Under the pieces are notes generated by a model. It was not told the origin of the DNA. It worked only from the letters and a program-made list of their open reading frames with translations, and did not search any database. The position numbers and the translations under genes are program-made. From Welwitschia mirabilis (Eukaryota; Gnetophyta; Gnetopsida; Welwitschiales), in assembly GCA_051453625.1 (NCBI GenBank), contig JBOZIK010000001.1, forward strand, positions 268,391,182 through 268,443,771: a stretch of DNA of 52,590 nucleotides. The letters run 5' to 3'. This document shows positions 11,340 to 23,260 of this stretch, in pieces (position 1 is the stretch's first letter; each line of letters opens with the position of its first letter).

Positions 11340-11760
11340 AAGAAAACATTTCTTTTAAACCTATTATCAAAGGTCCTGATTAGAGTAAGGATTTTTAACT
11401 TATATGTGATGCAAGCAACATTGCTGTGGGTGAGGTTCTTAGCCAAAAGTATGAAAATGGTTTGAAAGTCATATATTACCTTAGTAAATATTTCTCCCAA
11501 GCCTAATCAAACTATACTACTAATGAGAGAGAAATGATTGCCATTATCTTTTACCTAGATCATCTTTGACATTATCTTCTTAGATTTTACATTAACGTTT
11601 ACATAGATCATGCAACCATACAATATCTTATGACCACAAACGACTCTAATGCTAGACTTTTTAGGTGGATCCTTTTAATGCAAAAATTAAATCTCACCAT
11701 CATTGATAAGGCTGAAAAATATAATAGTGTTATTGTTCATATATCTTAGTTTTCTTGCTC
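11340..11760 (+). pseudogene. element A RNase H, decayed
   Basis: The RNase H domain removes RNA from the RNA:DNA hybrid during reverse transcription. Visible segments are FKPIIKGPD, LICDASNIAVGEVLSQKYENG (11399-11461), VIYYLSKYFSQ, NYTTNEREMIAIIFYLDHL, YIDHATIQYLMTT and LFRWILLMQKLNLTIIDKAE. The first catalytic Asp (CDAS) and the DHA Asp survive. Stops fall at 11382 and near 11505 and 11569. It lies in the normal place between RT and integrase. Confidence 0.85.
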
Positions 11761-11959
11761 TCATGATAAACTTCTCATAAATGACTCTTTTCCAAATGAA
11801 CAAATCTTTGTAATTAAGCAAATTTATGTTATCTTTTCTACTTATCCCACTCCTTAGTATGCTAATATTATGAACTATCTTATTACTATAAGAACTCCTA
11901 AACATTAGAACATAACTAATATAAATCTTTTCTCCAAAGGATTGGTGACTATGAGTTGA

Positions 11960-13490
11960 GTAAACCCTATTTTTATTGATGTTGCAAAGATCAAATCATG
12001 TATAAGTGTGTAACTGAGTGGGAAAGCTTAGAAATCGTAAAACGTTTTCATGGTGAGATATGTAGGAGATAGTTTAGTGGCCAAAAGAATGCTATGAAAA
12101 TTATTCACTCTTTTTTTATTAGCCTACTATTTTTAAGACTCATTTAACTTTTCTAGAAGGTGTGATGGATGTCAGTGTTTTAGTATCCTAACATGTTCTC
12201 ATGATATTTTCCTAAAACCTATACTTGAATGTGAACCTTTTGATTATTAGGGAATTAACTCTTTAGACCTGATTACACCACTTTTTCATTAAAAAAATTA
12301 TATCCTTGTAGCTATTGATTATGTTACTAAGTTGGTAGAAGCTATTTATACTACCAAAATTGATGACCGAACTGTTTGCAATTTTGTTCGAACTCATATC
12401 TTCCAATGTTTTAGTTTTTTACAAATTATNNNNNNNNNNNNNNNNNNNNNNNNNNNNNNNNNNNNNNNNNNNNNNNNNNNNNNNNNNNNNNNNNNNNNNN
12501 NNNNNNNNNNNNNNNNNNNNNNNNNNNNNNNNNNNNNNNNNNNNNNNNNNNNNNNNNNNNNNNNNNNNNNNNNNNNNNNNNNNNNNNNNNNNNNNNNNNN
12601 NNNNNNNNNNNNNNNNNNNNNNNNNNNNNNNNNNNNNNNNNNNNNNNNNNNNNNNNNNNNNNNNNNNNNNNNNNNNNNNNNNNNNNNNNNNNNNNNNNNN
12701 NNNNNNNNNNNNNNNNNNNNNNNNNNNNNNNNNNNNNNNNNNNNNNNNNNNNNNNNNNNNNNNNNNNNNNNNNNNNNNNNNNNNNNNNNNNNNNNNNNNN
12801 NNNNNNNNNNNNNNNNNNNNNNNNNNNNNNNNNNNNNNNNNNNNNNNNNNNNNNNNNNNNNNNNNNNNNNNNNNNNNNNNNNNNNNNNNNNNNNNNNNNN
12901 NNNNNNNNNNNNNNNNNNNNNNNNNNNNNNNNNNNNNNNNNNNNNNNNNNNNNNNNNNNNNNNNNNNNNNNNNNNNNNNNNNNNNNNNNNNNNNNNNNNN
13001 NNNNNNNNNNNNNNNNNNNNAAAAGATACTTAAAAATTAGTCTCTGTCAATAGGAAAACATGGTCTTCTAAAATTAATGATTTTCTTTAGGCTTACTGTA
13101 CTACTTGGCATAACTCTCTAGGTTTCTTATCATATGAACTTGCTTATGGAAAAGTTTGTATTTTACCAACTAATGTTTTTTATAACTCTTATCAATCCAT
13201 CTATTAACTTAATCTTATAGACTTGAATGAAAATCTTAGAACTCAATTATACTATCTTAACCATTTAGATGAAACATTTACTCATGCTTTATATCATCAA
13301 CTCATTCATAAACCTCAAACCAAGTTTAGACATGATAAAATAATTATTCATAAGTAATTTGGACTTGGTCAACTTGTCCTTTTGTATAACACCCCAATAC
13401 ACCTTTTACATAATGATTTAACTTATAAATGTTTAGATCCTTATCTTATGAAAAAAATACATTCAAATGGATTAGTTGTCTAATCCAAAA
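11960..13490 (+). pseudogene. element A integrase, decayed, with N gap
   Basis: Integrase joins element cDNA to host DNA. The zinc-binding part keeps CDGCQ (about 12160). The core begins LDLITPLFH (first catalytic Asp near 12268), then YILVAIDYVTKLVEAIY and DDRTVCNFVRTHIFQCF before the 591-base N run (12430-13020), which hides the other two catalytic residues. After the gap come SKINDFL, NSLGFLSYELAYGKVCILP, a KFRHDKIIIHK segment and LGQLVLLYNTPIHLLHNDLTY, the C-terminal domain of Athila-type integrases, ending near 13490. The open frames drawn through the N run are artefacts. Confidence 0.85.
12430..13020. other. 591-base N gap inside element A integrase
   Basis: The gap size is close to what the missing integrase core would need, and its flanks do not repeat each other. 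It may therefore be a true gap of roughly the stated length. Confidence 0.8.
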
Positions 13491-13619
13491 ACTATAGAAA
13501 TTTAAAAAGTTAATGGGAAAAGTCTAAAACTTTATGAATCATATCCTGATGAAATGTTGAACATGATAGAAGCACTTATCTTGGAAGCCCCTCTCAATGA
13601 GGAGGACCTTCCTTTTGCC

Positions 13620-15844
13620 ATTATCTAAATTCCTTCTTAACTCATTCCTTAGGTAAACATCATTTTATCACTTGAATATCTTTAACCTAATTTATGTATT
13701 TACTTATAAATTTTCCATAATTAATAATATTTTACTTAAGTATTTTAGATGATAAGATTGACTTCATTTAATCTTCAGACATTCATATGTCTATGAACTT
13801 TATTTTGAAGGAAGATGCCTTGGTTCTTTTGTTCTCTTTTAATGGTGTGAGTAATTTGTTGTTTTTGCATGTTCTTACTTTTTTACTCATCTCATTACTT
13901 TACTTTTATCCTTATAAGTACTTGGTTATGTAGAATGTTATATATATATATATAAGAAAGATAAGATTAGAATAATAAAGACCATGATAAGAAGAATGAA
14001 GATCATGCTCTTTCATGTTATTTCTCAATACATGCTCATTATGATATCCTACCATAAATGCACTGGGGNNNNNNNNNNNNNNNNNNNNNNNNNNNNNNNN
14101 NNNNNNNNNNNNNNNNNNNNNNNNNNNNNNNNNNNNNNNNNNNNNNNNNNNNNNNNNNNNNNNNNNNNTCATTATGATATCCTACCATAAATGCACTGGG
14201 GTAGATTTTCCCAAGAGAGGTCTTTACTAGTGTGATATGATAGCTATGGAAACTCCACTAGGGAATTAATTGGCCATGCTGTGTAGGTTCTTATTCCTCT
14301 GATAGTGGTTGCACTTCCCTCATCATGGTAGAATATATGATATTTCAAGGCTACAAGATTAGTTATGTCCCTAGTGTTATTAGAGGCATTTCTTGTTTTC
14401 TAAACTCTATTTATTTATTTATTTATTTATTTATTTATAGTCCTTATACTTGATCATTTTACTTTATTTTCTTTTAGTATTGTTTTGATATGGTAACTTG
14501 TAAGTTTTTGATTTAACAACTTGTTATCTTATCATTCATTATTTGATAACATTAAACATACTTGAAATAGTCATAATCATTGCCTATTTGAGTGGTACTT
14601 TATGAGTTTTTACATATTATCATGCACCTTTCATCAATTCATTTTATGATTATTATTAAGGGAATTTATCAAGTTATAATTTAGGATAAGTAAATAATCT
14701 TCTTTATGTTTTTAATTGTCCATTTTGATTTATTTTCCTTTATCTATTTTGTTGGATTTTTCAAAGTTATTTTCCTTGCTTTTTTAGCATAATATTATGA
14801 ATCTAATCATTTTCTAGTTTTTTGTTTATGTGTTCCCCTTATTTCTATAGAGGATTGTTGTTCTCTTTTTTATAGATTCTTGTGATATGATGAGTTTTAG
14901 TTCTTCTTTTTTCATGAGTTCAGGCACATTTGCAGAGTGTTCAAGCATTGCTTCTTTCTCCTTAGTGCATTTCCTTCTATTTTCACACTTTTCTCCCTGA
15001 GTCCCTCTCCATCATGGACATGTTTTTTTAGGCTATTTCTTCACTCTCTACCTTATATCTTCCTTTTTTTACTATGTTTTATGTGTTTTTTGCTTTCCAA
15101 ATTTTTCTAGTTTATCCTTTCTCTCCAAATAGCTTATTTGATCACTGTCATCCCACATCAGTCATCCCCATAACAACTGAGATGATTCTTATCCTTTTCC
15201 TTTGGTGCAATTTAGAATGCCTTGCTTCACTTATGGGGGAAGAAAAATACCTTTTTAGACTTTCTTCTATAATTTTAAGCATAAATTTTAAATTTAAAAG
15301 GATCATATTTTAATCTTTCATGTTACATATCTATGATGATTTATTTGGATTAGATTTCACGTTAACTAAAAAAAATTCATGGACTTTATCTTGTAGGAGT
15401 ACATCAACACTCTCACAAAGTTTTTTTGTAGCTATGGCTTAGGTCATCTATATGAAATGCTATATCTACTCTTACCCTTTGTCCTTATGGATTACACTAA
15501 TAAACTTATATGCATCACTCTTATGAGATTAGCACTACTTAAGTTTGTTACATTAGTCCATTATCATTGTTTTGTATTATTCATAAACATTATCATTTTC
15601 TAAGCTATTAATGTTATATTTTATGATTTTTGTATGTGTATAACATTTATTGGTTTTATAGTGATATGATTAAGTAGGGGACTTAGGAATATTTTAGTAT
15701 TTGTATCAGTTAATTTGTTTTTCATATCTATTCCTTCATGATTAAATTAAACTCAATTTACATTTTTTTTAAGTGATGTTTTATCTTAGTCAAATTGGCT
15801 TATAATATAGTTAATCACTCAATTTATTAGGGACTAGCAAGGTT
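13620..15844 (+). other. element A region between integrase and polypurine tract
   Basis: About 2.2 kb without a recognisable domain. Athila elements often carry an env-like frame here; I see only short hydrophobic frames (for example 15074-15313) and no convincing signal or fusion peptide. It holds a TA-dinucleotide run at 13939-13953, a 100-base N run (14069-14168) flanked by identical 33-bp copies, a TTTA microsatellite (14410-14438), and two G-rich purine runs (ATGGGGGAAGAAAAA near 15232 and AAGTAGGGGA near 15672). Confidence 0.6.
14410..14438. repeat. TTTA microsatellite, about seven units
   Basis: Uninterrupted TTTA/TTAT repeat within element A's region downstream of integrase. Confidence 0.9.
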
Positions 15845-15857
15845 AAGTAGGGGGCTA
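15845..15857 (+). other. polypurine tract of element A
   Basis: AAGTAGGGGGCTA directly precedes the 3' LTR start TGTAGTG. It would prime plus-strand DNA synthesis. A similar GATTAAGTAGGGGACTTAGG lies 180 bp upstream and may be a second or older copy. Confidence 0.75.
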
Positions 15858-16066
15858 TGTAGTGATGCCAATTTATATGAATTTGATTGTGTATTTTGAG
15901 TGCTTTTATAAGACATTTATACAGGATTGGATGTAACACTTATGATTATGAAGAATGGATAGGATGATCATTAAAACATGTGATTCTTAGCATATTTTGA
16001 GGTTAGTCAGGCTTATTCTAATACTATTTACTTTTGAAATTAGAGATATAAAAGCCTATTGTACCC

Positions 16067-16098
16067 TTTGTCATCCCCATGATAGGCAGGATGACAAA
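16067..16098. repeat. perfect 10-bp inverted repeat in element A U3
   Basis: TTTGTCATCC (16067-16076) and GGATGACAAA (16089-16098) form a perfect 10-bp stem with a 12-base loop. The 5' LTR has a decayed version (GTCATCC near 6073, GGATGA near 6102). Related GTCATC/GATGAC pairs recur in element C's LTR. Confidence 0.7.
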
Positions 16099-16328
16099 CT
16101 GCTAATGTGAATAGAGGTTATGGGATTAATAGTAGGGCCTAAAGCTAATGGATTATGTTTTAACATAGAGTGACGTCCCCTCTGTCATCCTCACGATAGT
16201 CAGAACAACAACTATTTTTCTATGGTCACAAAAAATTATCTTTGTAATGGGGTCATGCGACCCATTTAGGCTGTTAGGATTTCTTTTCCAACTTCTAGGG
16301 TTAAGCTTCTAGAACTTCAATGTAAAAA

Positions 16329-16336
16329 TATAAATA
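16329..16336 (+). promoter_or_regulatory. candidate TATA box, element A 3' LTR
   Basis: AATATAAATACC; the equivalent site in the 5' LTR is 6342-6349. Confidence 0.5.
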
Positions 16337-17069
16337 CCATTTTCCTTTTTTATTTCTATTTTCATCTTTTATATCCAATGTTATTGTGACAGAAGATTAA
16401 TAGACAATAGGTCGATCTAGTAGTTATAGAGAGAAGTTTCCTTGGTGTTAGATTGAGTCTCTTCTATTGAGGTGCTATGACTTTGTTGTAAGTGGATATA
16501 AAGTTATATTAATAAATATAATTACTCTTTTCATTTCAATTCTATTTATGTCCCTTATGGTTTAAGTTGGTTATAGTTTAAGTAATGATTCTATAATTTA
16601 TTTAGATCATAAGGATAATCTTTGTCAAGGTTGACTTGGGTTAGTTTAGCTTTGCATTATTATTCCATTTCTATTTTACATTGATTTCATATTATATTTG
16701 GTATATCTCATAGTTTACATTAATTAGAAATAAGTTAAGTACTCTTCTTAATTAATTTGAATTATAGAGAAGCTAGTTTCTATGATATGAGGATTAGAAC
16801 ATGATAGAATTCATTCCACTTCCATTTGCATTTCATCTCCATACACTTTGCATTGCATTTTACTTTGTTATTTGATTTTAGTTATTAAAATATTAAAAAA
16901 CTAAAAATACCTTTGGAAATTAATTCTCTAACTCTGGGCCTAGTTCTTTTGTTGAAATTATGACATTCGGGTGAAATATGGTCTATGCTAGCATGTGTTT
17001 TTCTACAAGTAATCTGATTTACATGTTTATCTAAAACACTTTAGAATTGCATAAATTCACACTACAACA

Positions 17070-17073
17070 AGGT
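17070..17073. other. right target-site duplication of element A, one base lost
   Basis: AGGT follows the 3' LTR, against AGAGT at the left end. Beyond it, element B's frame resumes. Confidence 0.55.
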
Positions 17074-17074
17074 T

Positions 17075-18970
17075 TTAAGATGCTTATTAAAAGTATGATT
17101 GGTATTTAATCTATTGAGCCAAGGGGTAGTAGGTTTCTTACCTTTATCTTAAGAAGAATCTTTCTTATTATCATTTAAAGGAGAAGAGAAATTATAATTT
17201 TCTAATATTTTAATATCCTCTTCATCATCATCATTTTTATCATTTTGGAATGTTGAAGCCTCATGAGTATGAGGTGTTATATCATTTTTACTTGTTGTCA
17301 CAATCTTACAATCTTTTCTTACTTTATTAGGATTTCGTAAAGGTTGTGTTGTAAGTGATTCTTGTGGTTTTTGATTAGCAAGCATAGTTTGTTAAAGAAA
17401 ATTTTAATGTTTGAATTTTTCTTTTATTGAGATTTTCTTAACTTATCAATGTAATTTCTAAGTGGATCATTTTGGTTTTATGAGTTGGATGTGCTTACTT
17501 GAAAATTTAAATTGCTTGGTTGGAAGTTTGAGTTATTTATTTAAAAGTTAGCATTCTCTAATCCATTTCTAAATGGTTAAAAATTTGGATTATTTGTTTG
17601 AAAGTTTTTAAATTTGTTTTCAAAGGATTGAAAATTAGATTATTCATTCATCTTAGATTGAAATTGGTTTTGATTTTGATTTTGATTTTGGTTTCTAAAT
17701 TTTAAAGACTTTTAGTTGAATTTACACACCTCTTCATAAATATTTTCTTTGTAAATAAGCAATAAAGAAAATTTTTTAATTACATAGTAGTTGTGTTTAC
17801 ATAAATTACAAATTGGAACCACAACCACACTTTTTTTTAGTTGCCACCTTTGGGTCTAAGGTCATTGAGTGCATTTTTCTAATGTTATAGTAAAATCCTT
17901 AATAACATTTGTTAGTTATTTTTGTATTTCTACTTCCTACTTTTCTTCTTTAACTTCTTTAAGGCCTTTTTATGATTTGACATACTGTATAATTTTATTC
18001 AAGTGTTGGTTTAGGCCAAGTTTAACTTACTTCTACAAGTTCTTCCAACAATCTCCATGCATTTTCTAAAGTAATATTCATCAAGTTTCCTCTACATGAA
18101 AGATCTACAAGTTGTTTAGTTTGGCTATTAAGTCCACTATAGAAATAATCTATTAATTATTACTAAGTAAAAGCATCTACAGGATTAGAATCTATAGCAA
18201 TGAAAAATCATTCATAAGTGGAGGAATAATCTTTGTTAGGTTGTTATTAAAAATTTGTTATTTTTCTTTCTTTTTCTTATGGTTGTTTCATTCAGAAATT
18301 GTTTTACAAATGCATCTTAAATTTTGTTTCATGTTTTTAAACTTTAATGTGAAATAATTCTTAATCATAGTTTAGCTTTCTCTTTTAAAGTAATGGAAAA
18401 AATAACCATATAAGTATGATAAGTAATCTAGCTTTTACCATGTTTGAAAGTAAGTACTAATTATTTGGTGTCGGCTATGTATTGGAGGAGATCTTTATTG
18501 TTTTCTCCATTAAAAATAGGATAAGCATTTAGATTTCTTAACTCAGCATAGCTACTAGGAAGTAGGTCAAAAGGGTTTTAGATTTCACATTTCTTATTTA
18601 CAATACGTTCTTTAAGGTTGACATTAACATTTAAATTTATGGGGGTAGTACAGGTTTTGATAAAAATATGGGGATTAGGTAAACCAACCCATTTTTATTT
18701 TTGTGATGAATTTAACATTGTAATAAAATGACTTTTTTCTAAACTATCTTTTGAAAAATTAGATTCAGAAATAATAAATGGAAAAAAATATCCTTATTCA
18801 ACTCTTAAAATATTTTGTATACTTAGGTTGTGTGTACCTATGCTAAGTTTGTAATCGACCAAACCTTCATTGATATTTTCTTTAATAAAAAATTACTCTC
18901 TCTAATATTTCATCTTTTTACTAGAATTTACCATGTCCTAAATGCTTAGTTCTATTCTAAAAGCATCATC
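17075..18970 (-). pseudogene. element B gag, decayed, proximal half
   Basis: Minus-strand gag closely parallel to element A's. In order: NPFDLLPSSYAELRNLNAYP (about 18590-18530), ITYHTYMVIFSITLKEKAKL with the gag core, DAFVKQFLNETTIRKRK, LIDYFYSGLNSQTKQLVDLS, WPKPTLE, and a zinc-knuckle remnant ICNLCKHNYYVIKKF (about 17820-17770) in which the His and last Cys are Tyr and Phe. An Asn/Gln-rich stretch coded by a TTTTGA microsatellite follows. The last open part (17149-17385) carries EEDIKILENYNF, then a stop and TPWLNRLNTNHTFNKHLKT up to the insertion of element A. The frame continues at 5831. The start codon is not clear. Confidence 0.8.
17667..17691. repeat. TTTTGA hexanucleotide repeat inside element B gag
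   Basis: On the minus strand it reads TCAAAA/AATCAA units and encodes alternating Gln-Asn (QNQNQNQNQ). The hexamer keeps the reading frame as it expands. Confidence 0.75.
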
Positions 18971-19356
18971 TCTGAGGTCATTCAAACAATGTACCTGAAC
19001 AATAGTAGATACCAAAAACAAAAAACAAAAAATGCAGAAAAATAAAATCATGAAATAAGATAAAATAAAAATAGACAGTCATCTACTGAGTTACTAGATG
19101 ATAGATGAAATGATAAAAAAAGGCTAGTTCTTAAGAAAAACAAAAAAATTAAGTCTCACAAGCCATCGTCATTGCACATTATCTGGATAACAAGGGAAAT
19201 GACAAGGAATTTATTTCAGAATACAAAATAAAAAGAATACAAAAAGGAAAACATATATTTCTACTATAAGAACATAATGCTACTACAGAAAAATATCTAA
19301 ACTAAAATCCAAAGCACTTACCTGAGCAATGATAAACCTCAAACTTTAAGTAGCCT
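18971..19356 (-). other. element B 5' untranslated leader
   Basis: Between primer site and gag; no coding content seen. It has two AAAAACAAAAAACAAAAA-like A-rich runs on the plus strand near 19015-19035. Confidence 0.5.
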
Positions 19357-19374
19357 TCCTCGGCACTGGTGCCA
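19357..19374 (-). other. primer-binding site of element B (tRNA-Asp-like)
   Basis: The minus strand reads TGGCACCAGTGCCGAGGA, better preserved than in element A, and is followed on that strand by AGGC. It lies three bases from the LTR end at 19378. Confidence 0.85.
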
Positions 19375-19377
19375 TGA

Positions 19378-21464
19378 TGTTGTAGTGCAAATTTCTACAA
19401 ATATTATGTTCTTAAGTAAATCCTATAAATTATAAATATATATAGATTTTGCATAACACAATACACTGATATAGATGAAAGTGATCTAAATGTTATAATC
19501 CCATTGAAGCCACATGCAAGAAGAAAGAGAATTGATTTTTAAAATGAAACAATATGTAGCCTTAAAATATAATAAAATAATAATGCAAATGTAATAATTC
19601 AAATAAACACACTATGAAATGCAAGCCCTATTCTAAAAGCAACTTCTATCCAATTACGGAATCAACTTGTCAGAGAGATCAGCCTTGTATAATCCAGATC
19701 AATCAAGGAAAGCCATCACTAGACTAAGATCAACATGAGCTATTAGATATGTTAAATATAATATGAAAAAAATGCAAATTTAATTTAGAAAATGAAAGGT
19801 AATGCATCTAAACTGACAATGTTAACTTTAACAAAGGTTATTCTCATAATCTATATCACCAAAAATCTATCATGAAATTAAAAGCAATAGAAATCATAAG
19901 GGAGATGCACATAATAAAAAGATATGAAATTAAAAATAGATTTTTAATTAAAAGTAAATCAACATTCATGTTACAAGTCAGTAGTACCTTCATAAAGGAT
20001 ACATAGCCTAATACCAAGGAAAATGTCTCTTTGTAATGATGATAAATGAACCTCCTGTCCTTTAAGATCTTTTCATGAGAATTTTTGGTGATAAAGAAGA
20101 TGAAAATGGAGTTGAGGAAATACAAGGTATTCATTACAAAACTAACTCTAAAATTGTAAAATACAAATAGATGCCTTAATAGCCCTAATAACTACATAAG
20201 AAAATATAAGCCATATGGCCAGAGTTTGATGAAGTTTGGTCAAACATTTATTTTAGGTGTAATCCTGACTATTATCTAGACATCACAAGAGATGATGCCA
20301 TATCATATGAGTTTCACATTAGCTACTATATTGATCTAGTAAGCATTTTTTTAGATTAAGTATTTCTATCATCCATGCAGTTGTCTAGACGATGAGGTGG
20401 ATAATGGGCTTTTGTAAAGTATCTCTTATATCACATTAACCTCTTCTATTATAGTATTGTTGCCACAGATAGAAAGTATTATAATTTTTTTCAAAAATTA
20501 TTAAATATAATGAAGATTGGATGTTTTCATAACATTTGCCTTAGCTCTTTATTATCATGAAAACTCAGCATAAATCTATTTAATGTCTTTTAAAACTACA
20601 CAAAATGCCCTATTAAATACATATAATTTAGAAGTGTAATATGATAAGAAGGATAACATATTTCTAAAGCTTTCTTTTCTTCCTTTAGTTATAGCTAGAT
20701 TTCCTCTTAGCATATGAACCTTTTTTATATTAGAATTAGTTTTTATTCATTTTTATAAAAACATTAATTAAGATTGGATATCTCCTAAACTTGATCATGG
20801 CCTATGAGTTAATTAACACATCCCTATATCTTCTAAATGAGTTGAATTGTATAGTATACTCTATAATCTTCTAAGGCCATCTTCAAAATGTGATTTGGCT
20901 TTATAAATCATTATCATCCTCTTGAGTGTTATCTAGATGTCATAGTAAATTACTATTAATAGAAATATAATTTCTCTATTTATTCATTAGTATAATCATC
21001 TCTTAAGTAATAATCTAAATGACTAGGTGGATGATAACTACAGTAACTACTATGGTAACTATTATAGTAATCTTACTATAGATGATGCATTATTCTCATT
21101 CAAATCATTTCTAGTCATTTTCTCTTAATTCAAGATTAACTTCTTAAGTTCTAAAGCATTAGAAACTCCTCCGAGAGCATTCTATTTGATTATATTAATC
21201 ACTATCAAGCATTATAATAATAGCTAGAACATTTTAATGGCATCACATCCCATTGTTATTTTTTGATCTATAGTTTAAAACTCTATCTTGAATAGAAATG
21301 TTTCAAAAATCATCCATAACTGGTTAGAAATGTGGAAAAGCTATTCTTTCTTATTCATCATGATGGATAGTCTACTTTTATTTTTAATTAATTAAAAACC
21401 TACTCAAATAGACCTAAACATACTCTAAACATAATTTTAAATATTACTAGTTTGACTTGCAACA
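19378..21464 (-). mobile_element. LTR shared by elements B (as 5' LTR) and C (as 3' LTR)
   Basis: On the minus strand it begins TGTTGCAAGTCAAAC (at 21464) and ends CACTACAACA (at 19378). Its right part (about 20650-21464) aligns well with the LTR at 24931-26699, for example GATGCATTATTCTCATTCAA in both. Its left end leads into element B's primer site and gag, while its right end is preceded on the minus strand by a purine-rich tract belonging to element C. At 2087 bp it is about 320 bp longer than C's 5' LTR, mostly from extra sequence around 20400-20650. Its left part aligns poorly with C's LTR but well with element A's and E's, so it may be chimeric. Confidence 0.75.
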
Positions 21465-23260
21465 TAATCTTCCACTAAGCATTTGTCAGTCCCTAATAGA
21501 AAAAGTGGAGAAAAATAGAAGTGAGTCAAACTGGAAACATAACACTCTAGAATAAAATATCTTACATTTTCAAACATAGAGTACATACCAAGAAGATATT
21601 CCAATTATATATTAAATTTAAAACTATAGTTTAGTTTTATGAAAAACATATTAATAACAAATTCATTTTAATTAAATCCAATTTTTTAATGATTCCAAAT
21701 ATTCCATCTCTAATGAAGTAGATAAATTTGTCTCAATTTTTAACTATGTTTACATGTGATGAAAAAAGAAATAAGATGAAAGTTTTAAGGGATGTAAAAT
21801 AAAAAGTGAAAAGATAAGAATAAAAAAAGACATCAAGGTAAAATAAGAAAGGAAAATAAAATAAATCAAAGTAAGATAAGACATCATAAAAAAAATATTA
21901 AACTACTTATATTCTAAATCCTATCCTCTCAAATCCTGATACTTTACTTAATAGAAAAAGAAATGCAAATTTTCTTTAAAATATTAAATTCATTTCTCTA
22001 ATCTTTAGCCCTGTGCTAAATATAAAAAGAATGATTAGTAATTTTAAAATTATTTAACTTAATAAATAAAAATAAACATGTTACATTAGAATAGATTCCA
22101 CTTGAAGTTGATCAATTACATATATACTCTCATTTCTAGTTAAAGGATACATAATTCTTGATCAGTAGAACATCATAGTTTTGTTTGAAGAGCATGGATG
22201 AACATGATAATTTACTAATTAAAATTAACGTGTCATAGCTATAATCTCAAGCATGAACTTAAAATATGGCCACAAATTAATAGAACTTGATAATGTGATA
22301 ATCATAACACACTTCAAGGTGTATCTTCTTATATCTTAGATTCCTCCCATTACAAAGTATTCATTTTTGAACCAAACATTAGAACCTATTAGATAAGACA
22401 TAGGCCATTAAGTAGCTTTTCCCTTGGTGTGGTAATTCTTGAGATAGATTAGGAGTGATTGTCAAAAGTGCTTCCATAATGTAAATTGATATTTTATTTT
22501 TCCTTTGAGAATTCTTTCTCTTTCTTTTCCTATTTCTTTTCTATAAATATAAAAATATAATTATGCATTATCAAAGTACTAATAACTTATAGCCTTAAAA
22601 AAATGAATGTGATAAAAACATAAAGCATATATTATGAATAATTTAATTAGGCATACTTTCCTATCTTAGAATGATAGTTGAGAGAAATTTGAATGCCTTT
22701 TGATTGGCTAAAATCCAATTGATTATCTATAAAATGAAAAAGCTTGAAATTCTTAAACATATTAAATAATAAAAAACTAAATTAAAACTAAGTCAAGAGA
22801 TGTTAAAAAATAGAAAGTATTTGAATAATTACATTTACACAAGGGTAATTTTTAGATATCTTTTTCAGAAAAGAGGCTCCAATAAATCAATTACTGCAAG
22901 TAGAATGCTTTACATTTATTCCTCTGCTGGAAAGATAGATATCTTAAAATAGTTATTGCATTATACTTTTTCAAAAAAATAAGGATTAAACCATATAGAA
23001 ATTAATTGGTAAAACATGAAAGCTATATGATCATTATTGAGTAAAATCAATTGGTGGAAATATAAATAAATTGATAACACCTTAATAACATAATGTTTAC
23101 AAGCCAAATAAGAGATTAAGACTTGATAAATTTCATTGAAAAATAATCTCTTATCAAATTGATGTAAAGCATAGATATTATTTCATGATTCATTAGTAAG
23201 ACTACTCAAAGAATGAATCTAAGAAATTTTTGAAGGCTTCTTAGGATGAGTAATTAGGGT

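Larger units (their letters stand above)
5832..17069 (+). mobile_element. Athila-like Ty3/gypsy element A, nearly complete, decayed
   Basis: A full-length LTR retrotransposon in the plus orientation: 5' LTR 5832-7082, primer site 7086-7103, gag, protease, RT, RNase H, integrase, a 2.2-kb region after pol, polypurine tract 15845-15857 and 3' LTR 15858-17069. Domain order (protease-RT-RNase H-integrase) defines Ty3/gypsy. The primer site and protein motifs fit the Athila lineage. All domains carry stops or shifts. The two LTRs have diverged clearly (about 10% mismatch in a well-aligned block, 6236-6300 against its 3' copy), so the insertion is old. It lies inside element B's coding region. Confidence 0.9.
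15858..17069 (+). mobile_element. 3' LTR of element A
   Basis: Begins TGTAGTGATGCC after the polypurine tract and ends ...CACTACAACA, giving 1212 bp. It aligns with 5832-7082. Its inner half (about 16600-16710) also aligns with element B's LTR on the other strand, so A and B belong to one broader family. It carries a TATAAATA box at 16329-16336 and a strong inverted repeat at 16067-16098. Confidence 0.85.
5100..21464 (-). mobile_element. Athila-like Ty3/gypsy element B, split by nested element A
   Basis: Element B runs on the minus strand. Its 5' LTR is 19378-21464, its primer site 19357-19374, its gag about 18970-17075, and its gag end and protease region 5826-5100. Element A (5832-17069) sits inside the frame. 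The two halves align in order with the corresponding parts of A, which shows they belong to one element. No RT or integrase is recognised downstream of the protease region, so B's 3' part is deleted or decayed beyond recognition. Confidence 0.8.

Noticed and set aside
12332-13040. Long open frames of over 220 codons on the plus strand
   Set aside because: They consist almost entirely of N; only the short integrase piece before the gap is real.
15074-15313. Hydrophobic frame downstream of element A integrase, possible env-like protein
   Set aside because: Only 79 codons, with no signal or transmembrane pattern that stands out from a T-rich sequence, and no similarity I recognise.
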